Shown here: in pieces, positions 21,373 to 30,951 of the stretch
How positions within the stretch are numbered: position 1 is the stretch's first letter
Layout: every line of letters begins with the position of its first letter
DNA from: Aphrocallistes beatrix
Lineage: Eukaryota; Porifera; Hexactinellida; Sceptrulophora; Aphrocallistidae
DNA: 64,000 nt
Assembly: GCA_963281255.1 (NCBI GenBank)
Contig: OY725503.1
Location: 3,596,001-3,660,000 of the forward strand
Direction: 5' to 3'
Notes under the pieces: model-generated
Databases searched by the model: none
Told to the model about the DNA's origin: nothing
The model's input: the letters and a program-made list of their open reading frames with translations, nothing else
Program-made: the position numbers and the translations under genes

Positions 21373-21591
21373 TTATTTATACTTGGACACGAAAGTTCTG
21401 TCGTGCCAAACCTTGTCCTCTACAACCGTACAAGTGTCCCAGGTACTGTCCACTTCGTCCAGGTACGGATACTCACTCTCAATAATCTCTATGTCCTCAT
21501 CAGGTACGCTCTCAATTCGCCATCTCCCGTTTATCAGACTCTCCTCTAGGATTAGGGGATGCACCATGTCATAGAGTAAGTAATCCTCCAT
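21373..21591 (-). CDS. Small acidic protein, probable anaphase-promoting complex subunit 13
   Basis: A 72-residue acidic open frame between two real genes on the same strand. The segment GRWRIESVPDEDIEI matches the APC13/Swm1 core pattern (W-R-x4-[LV]P-x-[ED]D-[IV]-x-[IV]), and a later VWHD resembles the conserved W-x-D. Length is close to human ANAPC13 (74 residues). The N-terminus lacks the usual human residues. APC13 stabilises TPR subunits in the cell-cycle ubiquitin ligase APC/C. The assignment rests on a short motif, so an unrelated small protein remains possible. Confidence 0.5.
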   Translation of the reverse strand: MEDYLLYDMVHPLILEESLINGRWRIESVPDEDIEIIESEYPYLDEVDSTWDTCTVVEDKVWHDRTFVSKYK

Positions 21592-21833
21592 TCAGCTAAG
21601 TCTAAATGCGAATACGGTTAGCCTTGATTTAAGTTCATAATTACGTAGTAATATTTTCGACCCATTTTGACGATATGAGTCCACTTATGAGCACTGACAT
21701 ATTATCTAGCAAATCTCTTTCATATAAAAATATCGAATAAATATCAGGAAAAGCATAATAAATCTCCATTCAACTCAGGACACTGTACTAAGGGGGCAAT
21801 CGAACAGTTCTACCAAATATCTCGAATAGTAAG

Positions 21834-22252
21834 TTAAAGCTTAGAACGTAGGATGATTCTGTCCGCGGCAATCACAAGTAATGCAAAGGCGACGGCGATG
21901 AAGGAGGTTTTCATCCAGCTAAGAGCACGCTCAAAGGTGTCACGATGCAGTAGCAGTGAGTAGATTCTGTCTGCAGATTTCGCGCTTATTGGTGGGTAGC
22001 GAAGCGCAACCATTCCCTCCCCACCCTGCGATTTCAGCATGACAGATTTCGCGTGAGTGAGATTGAGGAAGGAATGCTTCCCGTGATAGCTCCCAGTCCC
22101 GCTGCTCCCCACTCCCCCGAACGGGAGACTCAGACAGCCGGCATGCACTATCGAGTCGTTAGCAACGAAACTCCCAGAGCTGGTCTGATCTCTGAAGTAC
22201 TCGGCGACTTTCTTGTCCTTGCAGAATGCGTATACTGCCAGTGACTTCTCTC
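21834..22252 (-). CDS. Fatty aldehyde dehydrogenase (ALDH3 class), second exon
   Basis: C-terminal exon of the gene whose first exon is 27509-28622. It begins at the acceptor AATAG|GAGAG (AG at 22254-22253) and gives EKSLAVYAFCKDKKVAEYF. It then gives LPFGGVGSSGTGSYHGKHSF, the ALDH3 C-terminal signature, and ends in a hydrophobic tail (FIAVAFALLVIAADRIIL). This tail resembles the ER or peroxisome anchor of ALDH3A2. Joining the exons restores DIINDIGEKSLAVYAF without a gap. A longer open frame extending upstream to 22400 is intron sequence through a TA repeat. Confidence 0.9.
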
Positions 22253-22300
22253 CTATTACGACATGTTTAATTCTTACTATTAAAACTCGATTAATGTTTG

Positions 22301-22302
22301 TT

Positions 22303-22349
<47 letters not shown>
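22301..22349. repeat. GT/TA dinucleotide microsatellite
   Basis: (GT)n at about 22301-22312 is followed by (TA)n at 22313-22349, inside the ALDH3 intron just upstream of the acceptor. The length is likely to vary between individuals. Confidence 0.95.
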
Positions 22350-22352
<3 letters not shown>

Positions 22353-22680
22353 ACGAATTGATTGAAGAAACTGCCAGACCCAGAAAGCTGATTTTGGCAT
22401 GTGGAAGTCTTTAGGCTATTGGCTATATCCAGTAAGTCTGAGCTCAGGACAAAATGTCGACTCATCATGGAATTATGACGTCATTGTCACATTTTTAAAA
22501 GTTAAGCAATACAGTTATTCGAGCATAACTCAGCCATTATAGGAGATAGAAGGCTGAAATTTTAATAGAATGTGTATATTAATATATCTCACATATGTTA
22601 AAACTCTCATCCAAAAATGATGACTCATCACTCTGTTATGACGCCATCATTACTCATCAAAATTTTAAAAATTGATGATT

Positions 22681-22855
22681 TTGGTGATTTTTCGTGCGAT
22701 ATCGATTATAGCAGTAGGACAGGGGTATTTAGAGATGTTATCTCCGTTGTAATCAATCAATGTGACCCCAGGCGACCGAAGGGAGCCTCTGGCGGACACT
22801 TTGTGTCCGCCAGCCGCGCAGCGCAAGCAAGCGAAGCGCGCTTGTATCCATTATT
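22681..22855. repeat. Dispersed repeat with GGCGGACAC hairpin, copy 1
   Basis: This copy contains GTGATTTTTCGTGCGATATCGATTATA, then CCCAGGCG..GGAGCCT, a near-perfect hairpin GGCGGACACTTTGTGTCCGCC, and CAGCGCAAGCAAGCGAAGCG. A second copy in the same orientation lies at 27298-27465, and a shorter inverted relic at about 42280-42345. It is GC-rich against an AT-rich background. The class is unknown; a SINE-like or structured non-coding repeat is possible. Confidence 0.7.
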
Positions 22856-22890
22856 TGTCGAAAAACTACGTCGACTACACCTATGATAGG

Positions 22891-23115
22891 ACGGGTGTGA
22901 AGTTAGCAGCGGATTCAGCAGCGGATTCGCATGTCACAGGAAACACCTTATATCTTAAAAACTATATAAGCTACATGAAAAAAAATCATATCAGCGTGTA
23001 ATGTACCAACGCTCCTTTACACGCTGATATGATTTTTTTTCATGTAGCTTATATAGTTTTTAAGATATAAGGTGTTTCCTGTGACATGCGAATCCGCTGC
23101 TAACTTCACACTCGT
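22891..23115. mobile_element. Palindromic MITE with 9-bp target duplication (MULE-type)
   Basis: Arms of about 95-105 bases (ACGGGTGTGAAGTTAGCAGC inward to CAGCGTGTAA) pair with the right half around an 18-base loop. The direct repeat TATGATAGG flanks both ends (22882-22890 and 23116-23124). The left arm holds a small extra tandem copy of CAGCGGATT. It has no coding capacity. A 9-bp duplication and long inverted arms suit a Mutator-like MITE. Confidence 0.85.
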
Positions 23116-23689
23116 TATGATAGGAGCAAACATTCAAGTTCATGCTGTCAATTTCATGTAAAAGAATAAATTTATCTAATCATGACCAGGGTTGGAATTT
23201 AACCCGGGTTAAATAGGTTTTGCCCAGCCCAGTGGGTAAAACCCGGGTTTAATTAGTTTAACCCGGGTTAAAACGGGTTTTATTGTCCAGAAACGGATTT
23301 TCCCAGTTATTGTCCTTGTTTTCAAATTCAACGATATGATTAATTATATTAGCGTACTTATTGTAAGAGGTGCATATCAAAATCTAATACACTAATGAAA
23401 ATCTAAAACAAATGAAAAGCAAATCACCAGTCAAACTCCACTGAACGGGTCCGCACATTTTGATCAAATTTTCAGTAGAACTTTGATCGAATTCTCGGAT
23501 GTCGAATTTTGATCAAAAAGTCAAAATTGATGAATTTGATCAAAGTTCTACATTAATTGACTCATGTAGAACTTTGATCAAAACAATGTAGAACTGTGAT
23601 CAAAATGACAAATGTCGAAATTTGATCAAAGTTCTACATCAACTGGCTCATGTAGAACTGTGATCAAAACGATGTAGAACTTTGATCAA

Positions 23690-23806
23690 ATCGGTAGAAC
23701 TGTGATCAAATCAGTAGAACTGTGATCAAATCAGTAGAACTTTGATCAAATCAGTAGAACTGTGATCAAATCAGTAGAACTTTGATCAAATCAGTAGAAC
23801 TTTGAT
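23690..23806. repeat. Subterminal 20-bp repeat array, left arm of the MULE
   Basis: About six units of TCAGTAGAACTKTGATCAAA, alternating TTTGATC and TGTGATC. They are the inverted counterpart of the longer array on the right arm. Such subterminal repeats are usually transposase-binding sites, but binding here is inferred. Confidence 0.9.
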
Positions 23807-23893
23807 TTTTTTAATGATTTGTAATCTCGTATGATTATTTTCCGTATTTGTTTTCTACTTGTGTGTCCCCATTTAGTTCAGATATTCAGCTTG

Positions 23894-24475
23894 CTAGTGA
23901 AATTCAGGTATCAAATGTACAATCTTCCGCAGAACCTCTTCATAAAGGAATTCAGACTTTTTAGACATTAGAACGTGTATAGCGGGAAAAGCATGATGAC
24001 CGTCCTGAATGAAAATTGTAAACAACTGATAGAATAATTTCGGTACTACATGAAAAGTCCCATCGAAATTTACGGATTGACTATCTTTCAGAGATTCAAA
24101 CATAAGATCGGACCAAAATATTGCAGCAAAACCTTCTTGATGAATGATCATTGATCGGAAAAAAATTGAAAAACGGGTTTGAAATAACATGTCTTCAAAT
24201 TATTCGGGTGTTTTTGGATTGCCGGGTATTTCTAACCTTCTTCTTTTGAGCATTGTGTTACGTAGATTTTTATAAGTTACTAAAGCACCTGCACCATCCA
24301 CCGAGGTCACATCATCAAATACCTGTCGGAGGTTCTCAGTTGACCGTTGAGCAGCAAGTTTAATTTGATTTTTGAGAGCTATGATATCTGAGTGATAAGT
24401 CTCTTGTGTATGACAATGAACTTGTTTAGAATAGAAAAGATTGCTTGATAGATCTATCGTCCAGATCCAGAACAC
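23894..24475 (-). pseudogene. Decayed MULE transposase with FLYWCH-type N-terminal region
   Basis: Two adjacent broken frames. The upstream part (24475-24200) contains ENLRQVFDDVTS and TYKNLRNTMLKRRR, typical of the segment between the zinc finger and catalytic domain in FLYWCH/MULE proteins. The downstream part (24190-23894) reads VNFDGTFHVVPKLFYQLFTI, the first catalytic block of the MULE transposase fold with its DGTF motif. The frame is interrupted around 24190-24200 and ends early, so it is inactive. Confidence 0.8.
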
Positions 24476-24794
24476 TCAATTCCGTTAGTTCGCCAAAGGG
24501 TACATCTCAAATAGATGCATTTTTCACTAGACGAAGAAGCTGTATAGAGATACCCTTGACTTTCGTAGTTCCGAGAGCCTAACTTCTTACCTTCTAAAAT
24601 CCTATAATTCATTAATTATCCAGATTACAAGTGAAAGATCGATAAAATGAAGTAGTTGACAAGATAGAAAAAGATGAAGAATCAAAGGAATTAGACTTAA
24701 ATACCACTACTTAGGAATTACTGGGCTAAATGGGAACACACAAGTAGAAAACAAATGCGGAAAATAATCATACGAGATTACAAATCATTAAAAA

Positions 24795-25250
24795 AATCAA
24801 AGTTTTACTGATTTGATCACAGTTCTACTGATTTGATCAAAGTTCTACTGATTTGATCAAAGTTCTACTGATTTGATCACAGTTCTACTGATTTGATCAA
24901 AGTTCTACTGATTTGATCACAGTTCTACTGATTTGATCAAAGTTCTACTGATTTGATCAAAGTTCTACTGATTTGATCAAAGTTCTACTGATTTGATCAA
25001 AGTTCTACTGATTTGATCACAGTTCTACTGATTTGATCAAAGTTCTACTGATTTGATCACAGTTCTACTGATTTGATCACAGTTCTACTGATTTGATCAC
25101 AGTTCTACTGATTTGATCAAAGTTCTACATCGTTTTGATCACAGTTCTACTGATTTGATCACAGTTCTACTGATCTGATCACAGTTCTACTGATTTGATT
25201 ACAGTTCTACCGATTTGATCAAAGTTCTACATCGTTTTGATCAAAGTTCT
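24795..25250. repeat. Subterminal 20-bp repeat array, right arm of the MULE
   Basis: Around twenty units of TTTGATCAMAGTTCTACTGA, each differing mainly at one A/C position, then variants with ACATCGT spacers. This array is roughly three to four times longer than the left-arm array. The units are contiguous, with no unique spacers, so this is not a CRISPR array. Confidence 0.92.
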
Positions 25251-25510
25251 ACATCGTTTTGATCACAGTTCTACATGAGCCAGTTGATGTAGAACTTTGA
25301 TCAAATTTCGACATTTGTCATTTTGATCACAGTTCTACATTGTTTTGATCAAAGTTCTACATGAGTCAATTAATGTAGAACTTTGATCAAATTCATCAAT
25401 TTTGACTTTTTAATCAAAATTCGACATCCGAGAATTCGATCAAAGTTCTACTCAAAATTTGATCAAAATGTGCGGACCCCACTGAACCTCTCAATTCCCG
25501 ATAACAGATT

Positions 25511-25630
25511 ACCAATTTTGCTGGTTCTCTAAGTCTAATCTATTTCGAAGTTTGTTCTGGACTAAACTAAAGTTAGAAAATATCCGCTCAATTGAAGCAT
25601 TTATGCGCCTCACCTTAGACCTTCTACTTT
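25511..25630 (-). pseudogene. hAT transposase C-terminal dimerisation domain fragment
   Basis: The minus strand reads NASIERIFSNFSLVQNKL then RNRLDLENQQ and a stop. This matches the hAT C-terminal motif (S..VER.FS..G.i....RNRL). It is the coding remnant of the outer hAT element (23187-26050). The remainder was probably lost or displaced by the nested insertion. Confidence 0.82.
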
Positions 25631-26436
25631 TAGAAAAAAGCTTTGAACAGGATCACTGGGCCACCAACAAAATTAGCATTATACATGTAGTAACCGCTAT
25701 GATTAGAGTAGGTAAGATGAACAAACTGCTCTACATAAATAATAGTACGTAGTATCCTTTGATTGTTTACTTAATGTACCTCAGATTGTTGTAACTTTTA
25801 AGAAATTCCATTGTTCGTACATCAGGTCTTATTAAAAATATCATTACGGAATCTCAATATAATACTTGCAGAATAATAATTTTCAATCCAAACAATTGAT
25901 ATCGCTAAAATTAACTTGATTTACAAGTGCATTAGAATAAAACCCACTTTAACCCAGTTTAACCCACAAAAGGGGGTTTTGCCCAGCCCGGGTTTAACCC
26001 GGGTTAAATCCGGGTTTAACCCGGGGGGTGGGTTAAATTAGCCAACCCTGATCATGACTACTAATACTGTGCATATGAGGCAAAACGAATATCAATTCAT
26101 GATACTACGAATCACAGATGAAAAACACAACTCTGGGAAAATTAGAAGGTGCACGAGTAAAATTCGAGAGACAAAAGATGGCTTGGGACAGCGGAAAATT
26201 TTGCTAACATTTTGACAAAAAAATAATTGATACTGATGAAATTCGAGTAGGAAATTTTTCAATTAAAGATGAGAAAAGTGGGACGAATTTAATCGAAAGT
26301 TTGGAAAATTATTCGGATTTAGAGAACTGAAACGCATATGTTATAACATGTGTTATAACACACAGGGTTTTTTAAGGATTTGCTCAGAGGGCCCTGCAAA
26401 AGATTAGGGTCCCTTTAATTTAGCTTAAAAAAACAC

Positions 26437-27291
26437 TGAAAACACATGTTATAACACGTGTTATAACACATGTTATAACACGTGTTATAACACATGTTAT
26501 AACACATGTTATAACACGTGTTATAACACATGATATAACACGTGTTATAACACATGATATAACACATGTTATAACACGTGTTATAACACATGTTATAACA
26601 CATGATATAACACATGTTATAACACGTGTTATAACACATGTTATAACACATGTATAACACGTGTTATAACACATGTTATAACACATGATATAACACATGT
26701 TATAACACATGTTATAACACGTGTTATAACACATGTTATAACACATGTTATAACACGTGTTATAACACATGTTATAACAGATGATATAACACGTGTTATA
26801 ACACATGTTATAACACGTGTTATAACACATGTTATAACACATGTTATAACACATGATATAACACATGTTATAACACATGATATAACACATGTTATAACAC
26901 ATGATATAACACGTGTTATAACACATGTTATAACACGTGTTATAACACATGTTATAACACATGTTATAACACATGTTATAACACATGATATAACACATGT
27001 TATAACACATGATATAACACATGTTATAACACATGATATACCACGTGTTATAACACATTATATAACACATGTTATAACACATGATATAACACGTGTTATA
27101 ACACATGATATAACACATGTTATAACACATGTTATAACACATGTTATAACACATGATATAACACGTGTTATAACACATTATATAACACATGTTATAACAC
27201 ATGATATAACACGTGTTATAACACATGTTATAACACATGTTATAACACATGTTATAACACATGTTGTAACACGTATTATAACACATGTTAT
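26437..27291. repeat. 12-bp minisatellite TTATAACACATG / TTATAACACGTG
   Basis: About 70 head-to-tail units of TTATAACACRTG, with variants CATGATA and CATTATA. Many units contain CACGTG, the canonical E-box, and the unit is nearly self-complementary (CATGTTATAACATG). A short relic of the same unit occurs at about 26337-26362. On the minus strand it reads as an open MCYN/TCYN repeat, an artefact of a 12-base period. It lies within the ALDH3 intron. Confidence 0.97.
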
Positions 27292-27297
27292 GACAAA

Positions 27298-27465
27298 AAA
27301 TTTGTGATTTTTCGAGTGATATCGATTATAATAGTAAGCTACGTATTTATATTGTTGTCTAACTTATAATTAATCAATGTGAGCCTAGGCGCCCAAAGGA
27401 CGCCTCCTGCGGACACAAAGTGTCCGCCAGCCGCGCAGTGCAAGCAAGCGAAGCGTGCTTGTAAT
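27298..27465. repeat. Dispersed repeat with GGCGGACAC hairpin, copy 2
   Basis: Same family and orientation as 22681-22855: GTGATTTTTCGAGTGATATC, then AGGCGCCCAAAGGACGCCT, the hairpin around GCGGACACAAAGTGTCCGC, and CAAGCAAGCGAAGCG. The two copies bracket most of the ALDH3 intron insertions. Confidence 0.7.
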
Positions 27466-27508
27466 GATAATTTCACTAACTCATTTCCTGTGTTAGTTAA
27501 TAACTCAC

Positions 27509-28622
27509 CAATGTCATTGATAATGTCGACCGCCTTTTGATACGACTCCACAGATATGACCGGTATCACAGGCCCGAAGATCTCATCCTCCATCAGACTA
27601 TCATCCAGCTTCACATTCTTAACAATCGTAGGCGCCAAATACCGATCGTCTTCATCTCTTTCCCCGCCTAGTATCACCTCCCCGCGCGTATTATCTAGCA
27701 TGGTGGTCACTCGTTGGAAGTGATTTTTCGAAACGATACGTCCGTACTCTCCGAACTCCTGCGGCTTGTCTGTGTAGAATTTCTTGGCAGCGGTTATCAA
27801 CGCGTCACACAGCCCATCCACAGCTGACTCGTGGCAGAGAACGTAGTCCGGGGCTATACAGGTCTGTCCCACATTCATAAACTTGGCCCATGCTATCCGC
27901 TGCCCGGTGACCTTGTAGTCTACGTCCGAGTGCACATACGCTGGGTTCTTACCGCCTAACTCTAGGGTCACAGGGGTCAGGTTCTCAGCTGCGGCTTTCA
28001 TCACGTACTTCGCGATCTTGTTATTTCCGGTGTAGAAAATGTGGTCCCATCGATAGCTTAGTAGTTTCTGGGCCTCTTTAGCACTACCGTTGAGTACGGC
28101 GTAACACTCGGGATCCAGGTACTTGGTGATCAGATCCGTGACTACTATCGCAGAGTGTGAGGAGACTTCAGACGGTTTGATGACAGCACAATTCCCGCCC
28201 GCAATGGCTCCGACTAGAGGCATGAGGACGAGCTGTACAGGATAGTTCCAAGCGCCTAGTATCAGGACCAATCCGTAAGGATCATGGACAATATGCACAT
28301 TGTCCATGGCGTAAAGCATTGACTTGGACGCATACTCGGGTTTGACCCACTCGTCAAGACGGGCGAGGGTGAGACGTATCTCGTTATCGATGGATGCCAG
28401 CTCCATTAGGATTCCTTCAGAATAGCCTTTGTTCAGGTCTTTTTTCAGTGCCTCTGCAATCACTTCCTTCTCATTCTGGATTATTTTATTCATCTGTTTC
28501 AGTTGCTCCTTCCTGTAGGAGATAGGGTGTGCACGTTTCGACCGTACACTCTTCTTCAGCCTACCATACGCCTCTTGAATCTGATCTTCGGTAGAAAAGT
28601 AATCTTCAATGTTGCGTTCCAT
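27509..28622 (-). CDS. Fatty aldehyde dehydrogenase (ALDH3 class), first exon
   Basis: An NAD(P)-dependent aldehyde dehydrogenase of class 3, oxidising long-chain aliphatic aldehydes to fatty acids. The exon encodes about 371 residues from ATG 28622: YGLVLILGAWNYPVQL and IKPSEVSSHSA (cofactor site), TLELGGKNPAYV (catalytic Glu), GQTCIAPDYVLC (catalytic Cys), and EIFGPVIPV. It ends at the donor TTG|GTGAGT (27508) after DIINDI, continuing in exon 2 at 22252 across a 5256-base intron. The combined protein of about 510 residues with a C-terminal membrane anchor matches ALDH3A2. The sequence after the donor reads open for a while but is repeat DNA. Confidence 0.93.
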
Positions 28623-28844
28623 TCTCTGTGATATCCTCTAGTTTATTCGAAATTTAGACTATTACTGATACTCCTGTACTGCAGGTTTTTGAAGTTATAA
28701 TTTCTACATACTTATATACGAACGTATGCTGTTGCATTGACACAGTAGATTGTGTTATGTTTGAGGGTTGGAATTGGGTTCTAACAGGTGGGATCACATG
28801 GTATTACTATTTAATTAATTAAGTTCTTTATAAGCAAAGATTAA
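28623..28844. promoter_or_regulatory. Presumed bidirectional promoter between ALDH3 and MPG
   Basis: Only 222 bases separate the divergent starts of the ALDH3 (minus) and MPG (plus) genes. I see no clear TATA box placed for either gene, only AT-rich sequence. The assignment is by position only. Confidence 0.4.
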
Positions 28845-29542
28845 ATGGCAGCGAAGCGAATCAAACTATCCGACATAGGGGTAAAGATAACAGAGGAGGA
28901 TTTCTTCAAAAAAGACTGCGTTTCTCTCGCGAAAGCTCTACTGGGATGCATCTTAGTGAATCGAACAGAAGAAGGCCTGTGTTCTGGTAAAATCGTCGAG
29001 ACGGAGGCCTACCTGGGGGGACCAGACAAAGGGGCTCATTCGTACGAAGGGAAGAGGACGCCTAAGAACGAATCAATGTACCTAGCACCTGGCACCAGCT
29101 ACGTGTACCATGTGTATGGGCGCTACTGCTGTTACAACATCTCCTCTGAGGGGGAGGGGGCCGCCGTGCTCGTAAGGGCCCTCGAGCCAGTGTCTGGTAC
29201 TGAGCTTATGACCCAAAGGAGAGCGAAAAATAAACGTGGCGGGGGCAAACAGGGTAGCATCAAAGAGGGGGAACTGGGTAATGGACCGTCCAAGCTGACA
29301 CAAGCTCTGGCAATTACTCGTGATGCAGTCGATGGAGTGCTAGTGACAACCAGTGACAGTATTTGGGTGGAGAAGAGGAAATTACGATCCAATCGAGTCC
29401 CAGAATCGGGATTGACTATGCGGGGCCTGAGTGGTCAGTGAAACCATTGAGGTTCTACATCAAAGGGAATCCCTTCGTGAGCTGTTTGAAGGCGGGAGAT
29501 AAAGCTCCCAAGAAAACACCAGCCAAAGCGAAGAAAAAGTAA
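28845..29542 (+). CDS. MPG: DNA-3-methyladenine glycosylase (MPG/AAG), with one frameshift
   Basis: A base-excision-repair enzyme that removes alkylated purines. From ATG 28845 the protein shows LAKALLGCILV, VETEAYLGGPDKGAHS (containing the catalytic Glu), APGTSYVYHVYG, VLVRALEP and GPSKLTQALAI, all family motifs. At about 29369-29380 (GTGGAGAAGAGG) the frame slips by one base. The first frame stops at 29441. The next frame continues the conserved end RIGIDYAG..W..KPLRFYIKG and closes at 29542 after a lysine-rich tail. Either the allele is broken here or the consensus has a one-base error; the intact downstream half argues for recent damage or error. No intron signals fit the shift. Confidence 0.85.
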
Positions 29543-29623
29543 CTGCTACTTTTTGGATATTTTTAGTTGTTAATAATTTGCATGCTTTTATAAATTCTTT
29601 TATTTATAATTGAGTTTCTGGTA

Positions 29624-29808
29624 CAGTCAGGGTCGCTTATTATGAACCCGCTTAATATGAACATTCGTTTATTATGAACTAACTTCCTGGCCCCAATTTC
29701 ATTTTTTAGAAAGGATTTGTATTGAATCAAGTTCGCTTAATATGAAGTATCCCTATTATGAACAGATTTTTTGGTCCCCTGGTGGTTCACAATAAGCGAC
29801 CATGAATG
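29624..29808. mobile_element. Pogo/Tc1-like MITE with TA target site
   Basis: Inverted ends CAGTCAGGGTCGCTTATTATG and, in complement, CATTCATGGTCGCTTATTGTG, 185 bases in all. The element is flanked by TA on both sides (29622-29623 and 29809-29810). The interior repeats the CGCTTA.TATGAA theme. It sits between MPG and RFC2. Confidence 0.8.
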
Positions 29809-29892
29809 TATTGAACAAATGGGAAATGTTTTTGATTCCTAATTGTAAGCAGAAAATTTATTTAGAAAGCAACCCAACATCACTTACAAAAA

Positions 29893-30951
29893 ATGGACAC
29901 TGAAAGTACACCCAAAACAACAACAACAACAACAGAAGAAAGTGAAGTTAAATCTAAGGAAATACAGAAGAGAAATGTCAAATTGGATATGCCCTGGATA
30001 GAGAAGTACAGACCAACCCAGCTCTGTGACATAGTCGGGAACTCAGATACGATAAAGAGGTTCGGTGTGTTCGCCGAGCAGGGCAATCTTCCTAACATCA
30101 TCATCGCTGGCCCGCCTGGCACCGGAAAGACAACTTCGATCATGTGCTTAGCCCGTGCCATGCTAGCAGATGCGTTCTCGAATGCCGTGCTAGAGCTGAA
30201 CGCGTCCGATGACCGTGGGATCGACGTAGTGCGGTCTCGCATCAAAACGTTCTCCCAACAGCGAGCCACTCTCCCTCCTGGCAAGCACAAGATCGTGATC
30301 CTAGACGAGGCAGATAGTATGACGTCAGGCGCCCAGCAGGCCATGCGTAGGATCATGGAGATCTACTCTAAGACGACCAGGTTCGCACTGGCTTGCAACG
30401 ACTCGGAGAAGATCATAGAAGCGATACAGTCTCGCTGTGCTGTGCTGAGGTATAGTCGACTCTCCGATTCTGATATACTGAGCCGTTTGTTGGAGATATG
30501 CGAGAGGGAGAGTGTCCTCAAAACGGATGAAGGACTGGAAGCGATCGTCTTCACAGCACAAGGCGACATGAGACAAGCCATCAACAACCTACAATCAACT
30601 TTCACCGGATTCGGCCTTGTCAACAGCGAGTACGTGTTCAAGATTTGCGATGAACCGCACCCCCTCCTTGTGAAGTCAATGCTGCTGCATTGCACAAAGG
30701 GAGAACTGACCCCTGCGTACAAAATGCTGAACACACTCTGGAGCAAGGGGTACTCGGCAGAGGATATCATCAGTAGTGTGTTCCGTGTGTGCAAGAACTT
30801 ACCTTCCACTGAGATAGCAGAATTCCAGAAGCTGCAGTTCATCAAAGAGATAGGATTGACGCATTTGCGGATTAATGAAGGTCTCACAACACTGCTGCAG
30901 CTGTCAGGAATGGTGGCAAGACTGTGCATGATCGTGTACGAGGATAGTTAG
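29893..30951 (+). CDS. RFC2: Replication factor C subunit 2 (RFC2, 40 kDa clamp-loader ATPase)
   Basis: A 352-residue AAA+ subunit of the RFC complex that loads PCNA at primer ends. Walker A is [10 protein letters not shown], Walker B is VILDEADSM, sensor 1 is RFALACND and the SRC arginine finger is [10 protein letters not shown]. The stretches [19 protein letters not shown] and [18 protein letters not shown] are characteristic of RFC2 rather than RFC3-5. The C-terminal collar domain is complete ([15 protein letters not shown]). The first ~30 residues are a Thr/Glu-rich tail (a TTTTTT run). Single exon, full length. Confidence 0.96.
   Translation: MDTESTPKTTTTTTEESEVKSKEIQKRNVKLDMPWIEKYRPTQLCDIVGNSDTIKRFGVFAEQGNLPNIIIAGPPGTGKTTSIMCLARAMLADAFSNAVLELNASDDRGIDVVRSRIKTFSQQRATLPPGKHKIVILDEADSMTSGAQQAMRRIMEIYSKTTRFALACNDSEKIIEAIQSRCAVLRYSRLSDSDILSRLLEICERESVLKTDEGLEAIVFTAQGDMRQAINNLQSTFTGFGLVNSEYVFKICDEPHPLLVKSMLLHCTKGELTPAYKMLNTLWSKGYSAEDIISSVFRVCKNLPSTEIAEFQKLQFIKEIGLTHLRINEGLTTLLQLSGMVARLCMIVYEDS

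Larger units (their letters stand above)
23447..25479. mobile_element. Mutator-like (MULE) element nested in the hAT
   Basis: The termini are GGGTCCGCAC and GTGCGGACCC, followed inward by about 250 bases of matching inverted sequence full of TAGAACTTTGATCAAA units. The direct repeat CACTGAAC (8 bp, or 9 bp counting a shared C) flanks it at 23439-23446 and 25480-25487. The middle carries a decayed MULE transposase. Because it splits the hAT, it inserted later. Confidence 0.9.
23187..26050. mobile_element. hAT transposon relic with a MULE nested inside
   Basis: The ends are CAGGGTTGG and CCAACCCTG inside longer subterminal AACCCGGGTT repeats, flanked by the 8-bp direct repeat ATCATGAC (23179-23186 and 26051-26058). 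That is diagnostic of hAT elements. A fragment of the hAT transposase dimerisation domain is readable on the minus strand at 25511-25630. About 2 kb of the interior is a second, later insertion (23447-25479). Confidence 0.92.

Noticed and set aside
22253-22400. Upstream extension of the ALDH3 second exon (YIYIYI run)
   Set aside because: It translates the GT/TA microsatellite. A proper acceptor at 22254-22253 joins exactly to the donor of exon 1.
24795-25250. Regular repeats that look CRISPR-like
   Set aside because: The units are contiguous without unique spacers, lie in the inverted arm of a MULE, and the genome is eukaryotic.
26415-27286. 288-residue open frame of MCYN/TCYN repeats
   Set aside because: It is produced by a 12-base satellite, whose period is a multiple of three and which has no stop in this frame; there is no sign of a real protein.
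27339-27508. C-terminal extension of ALDH3 exon 1 past INDIG
   Set aside because: The sequence follows a GTGAGT donor and translates dispersed repeat DNA; the true C-terminus is at 21834-22252.
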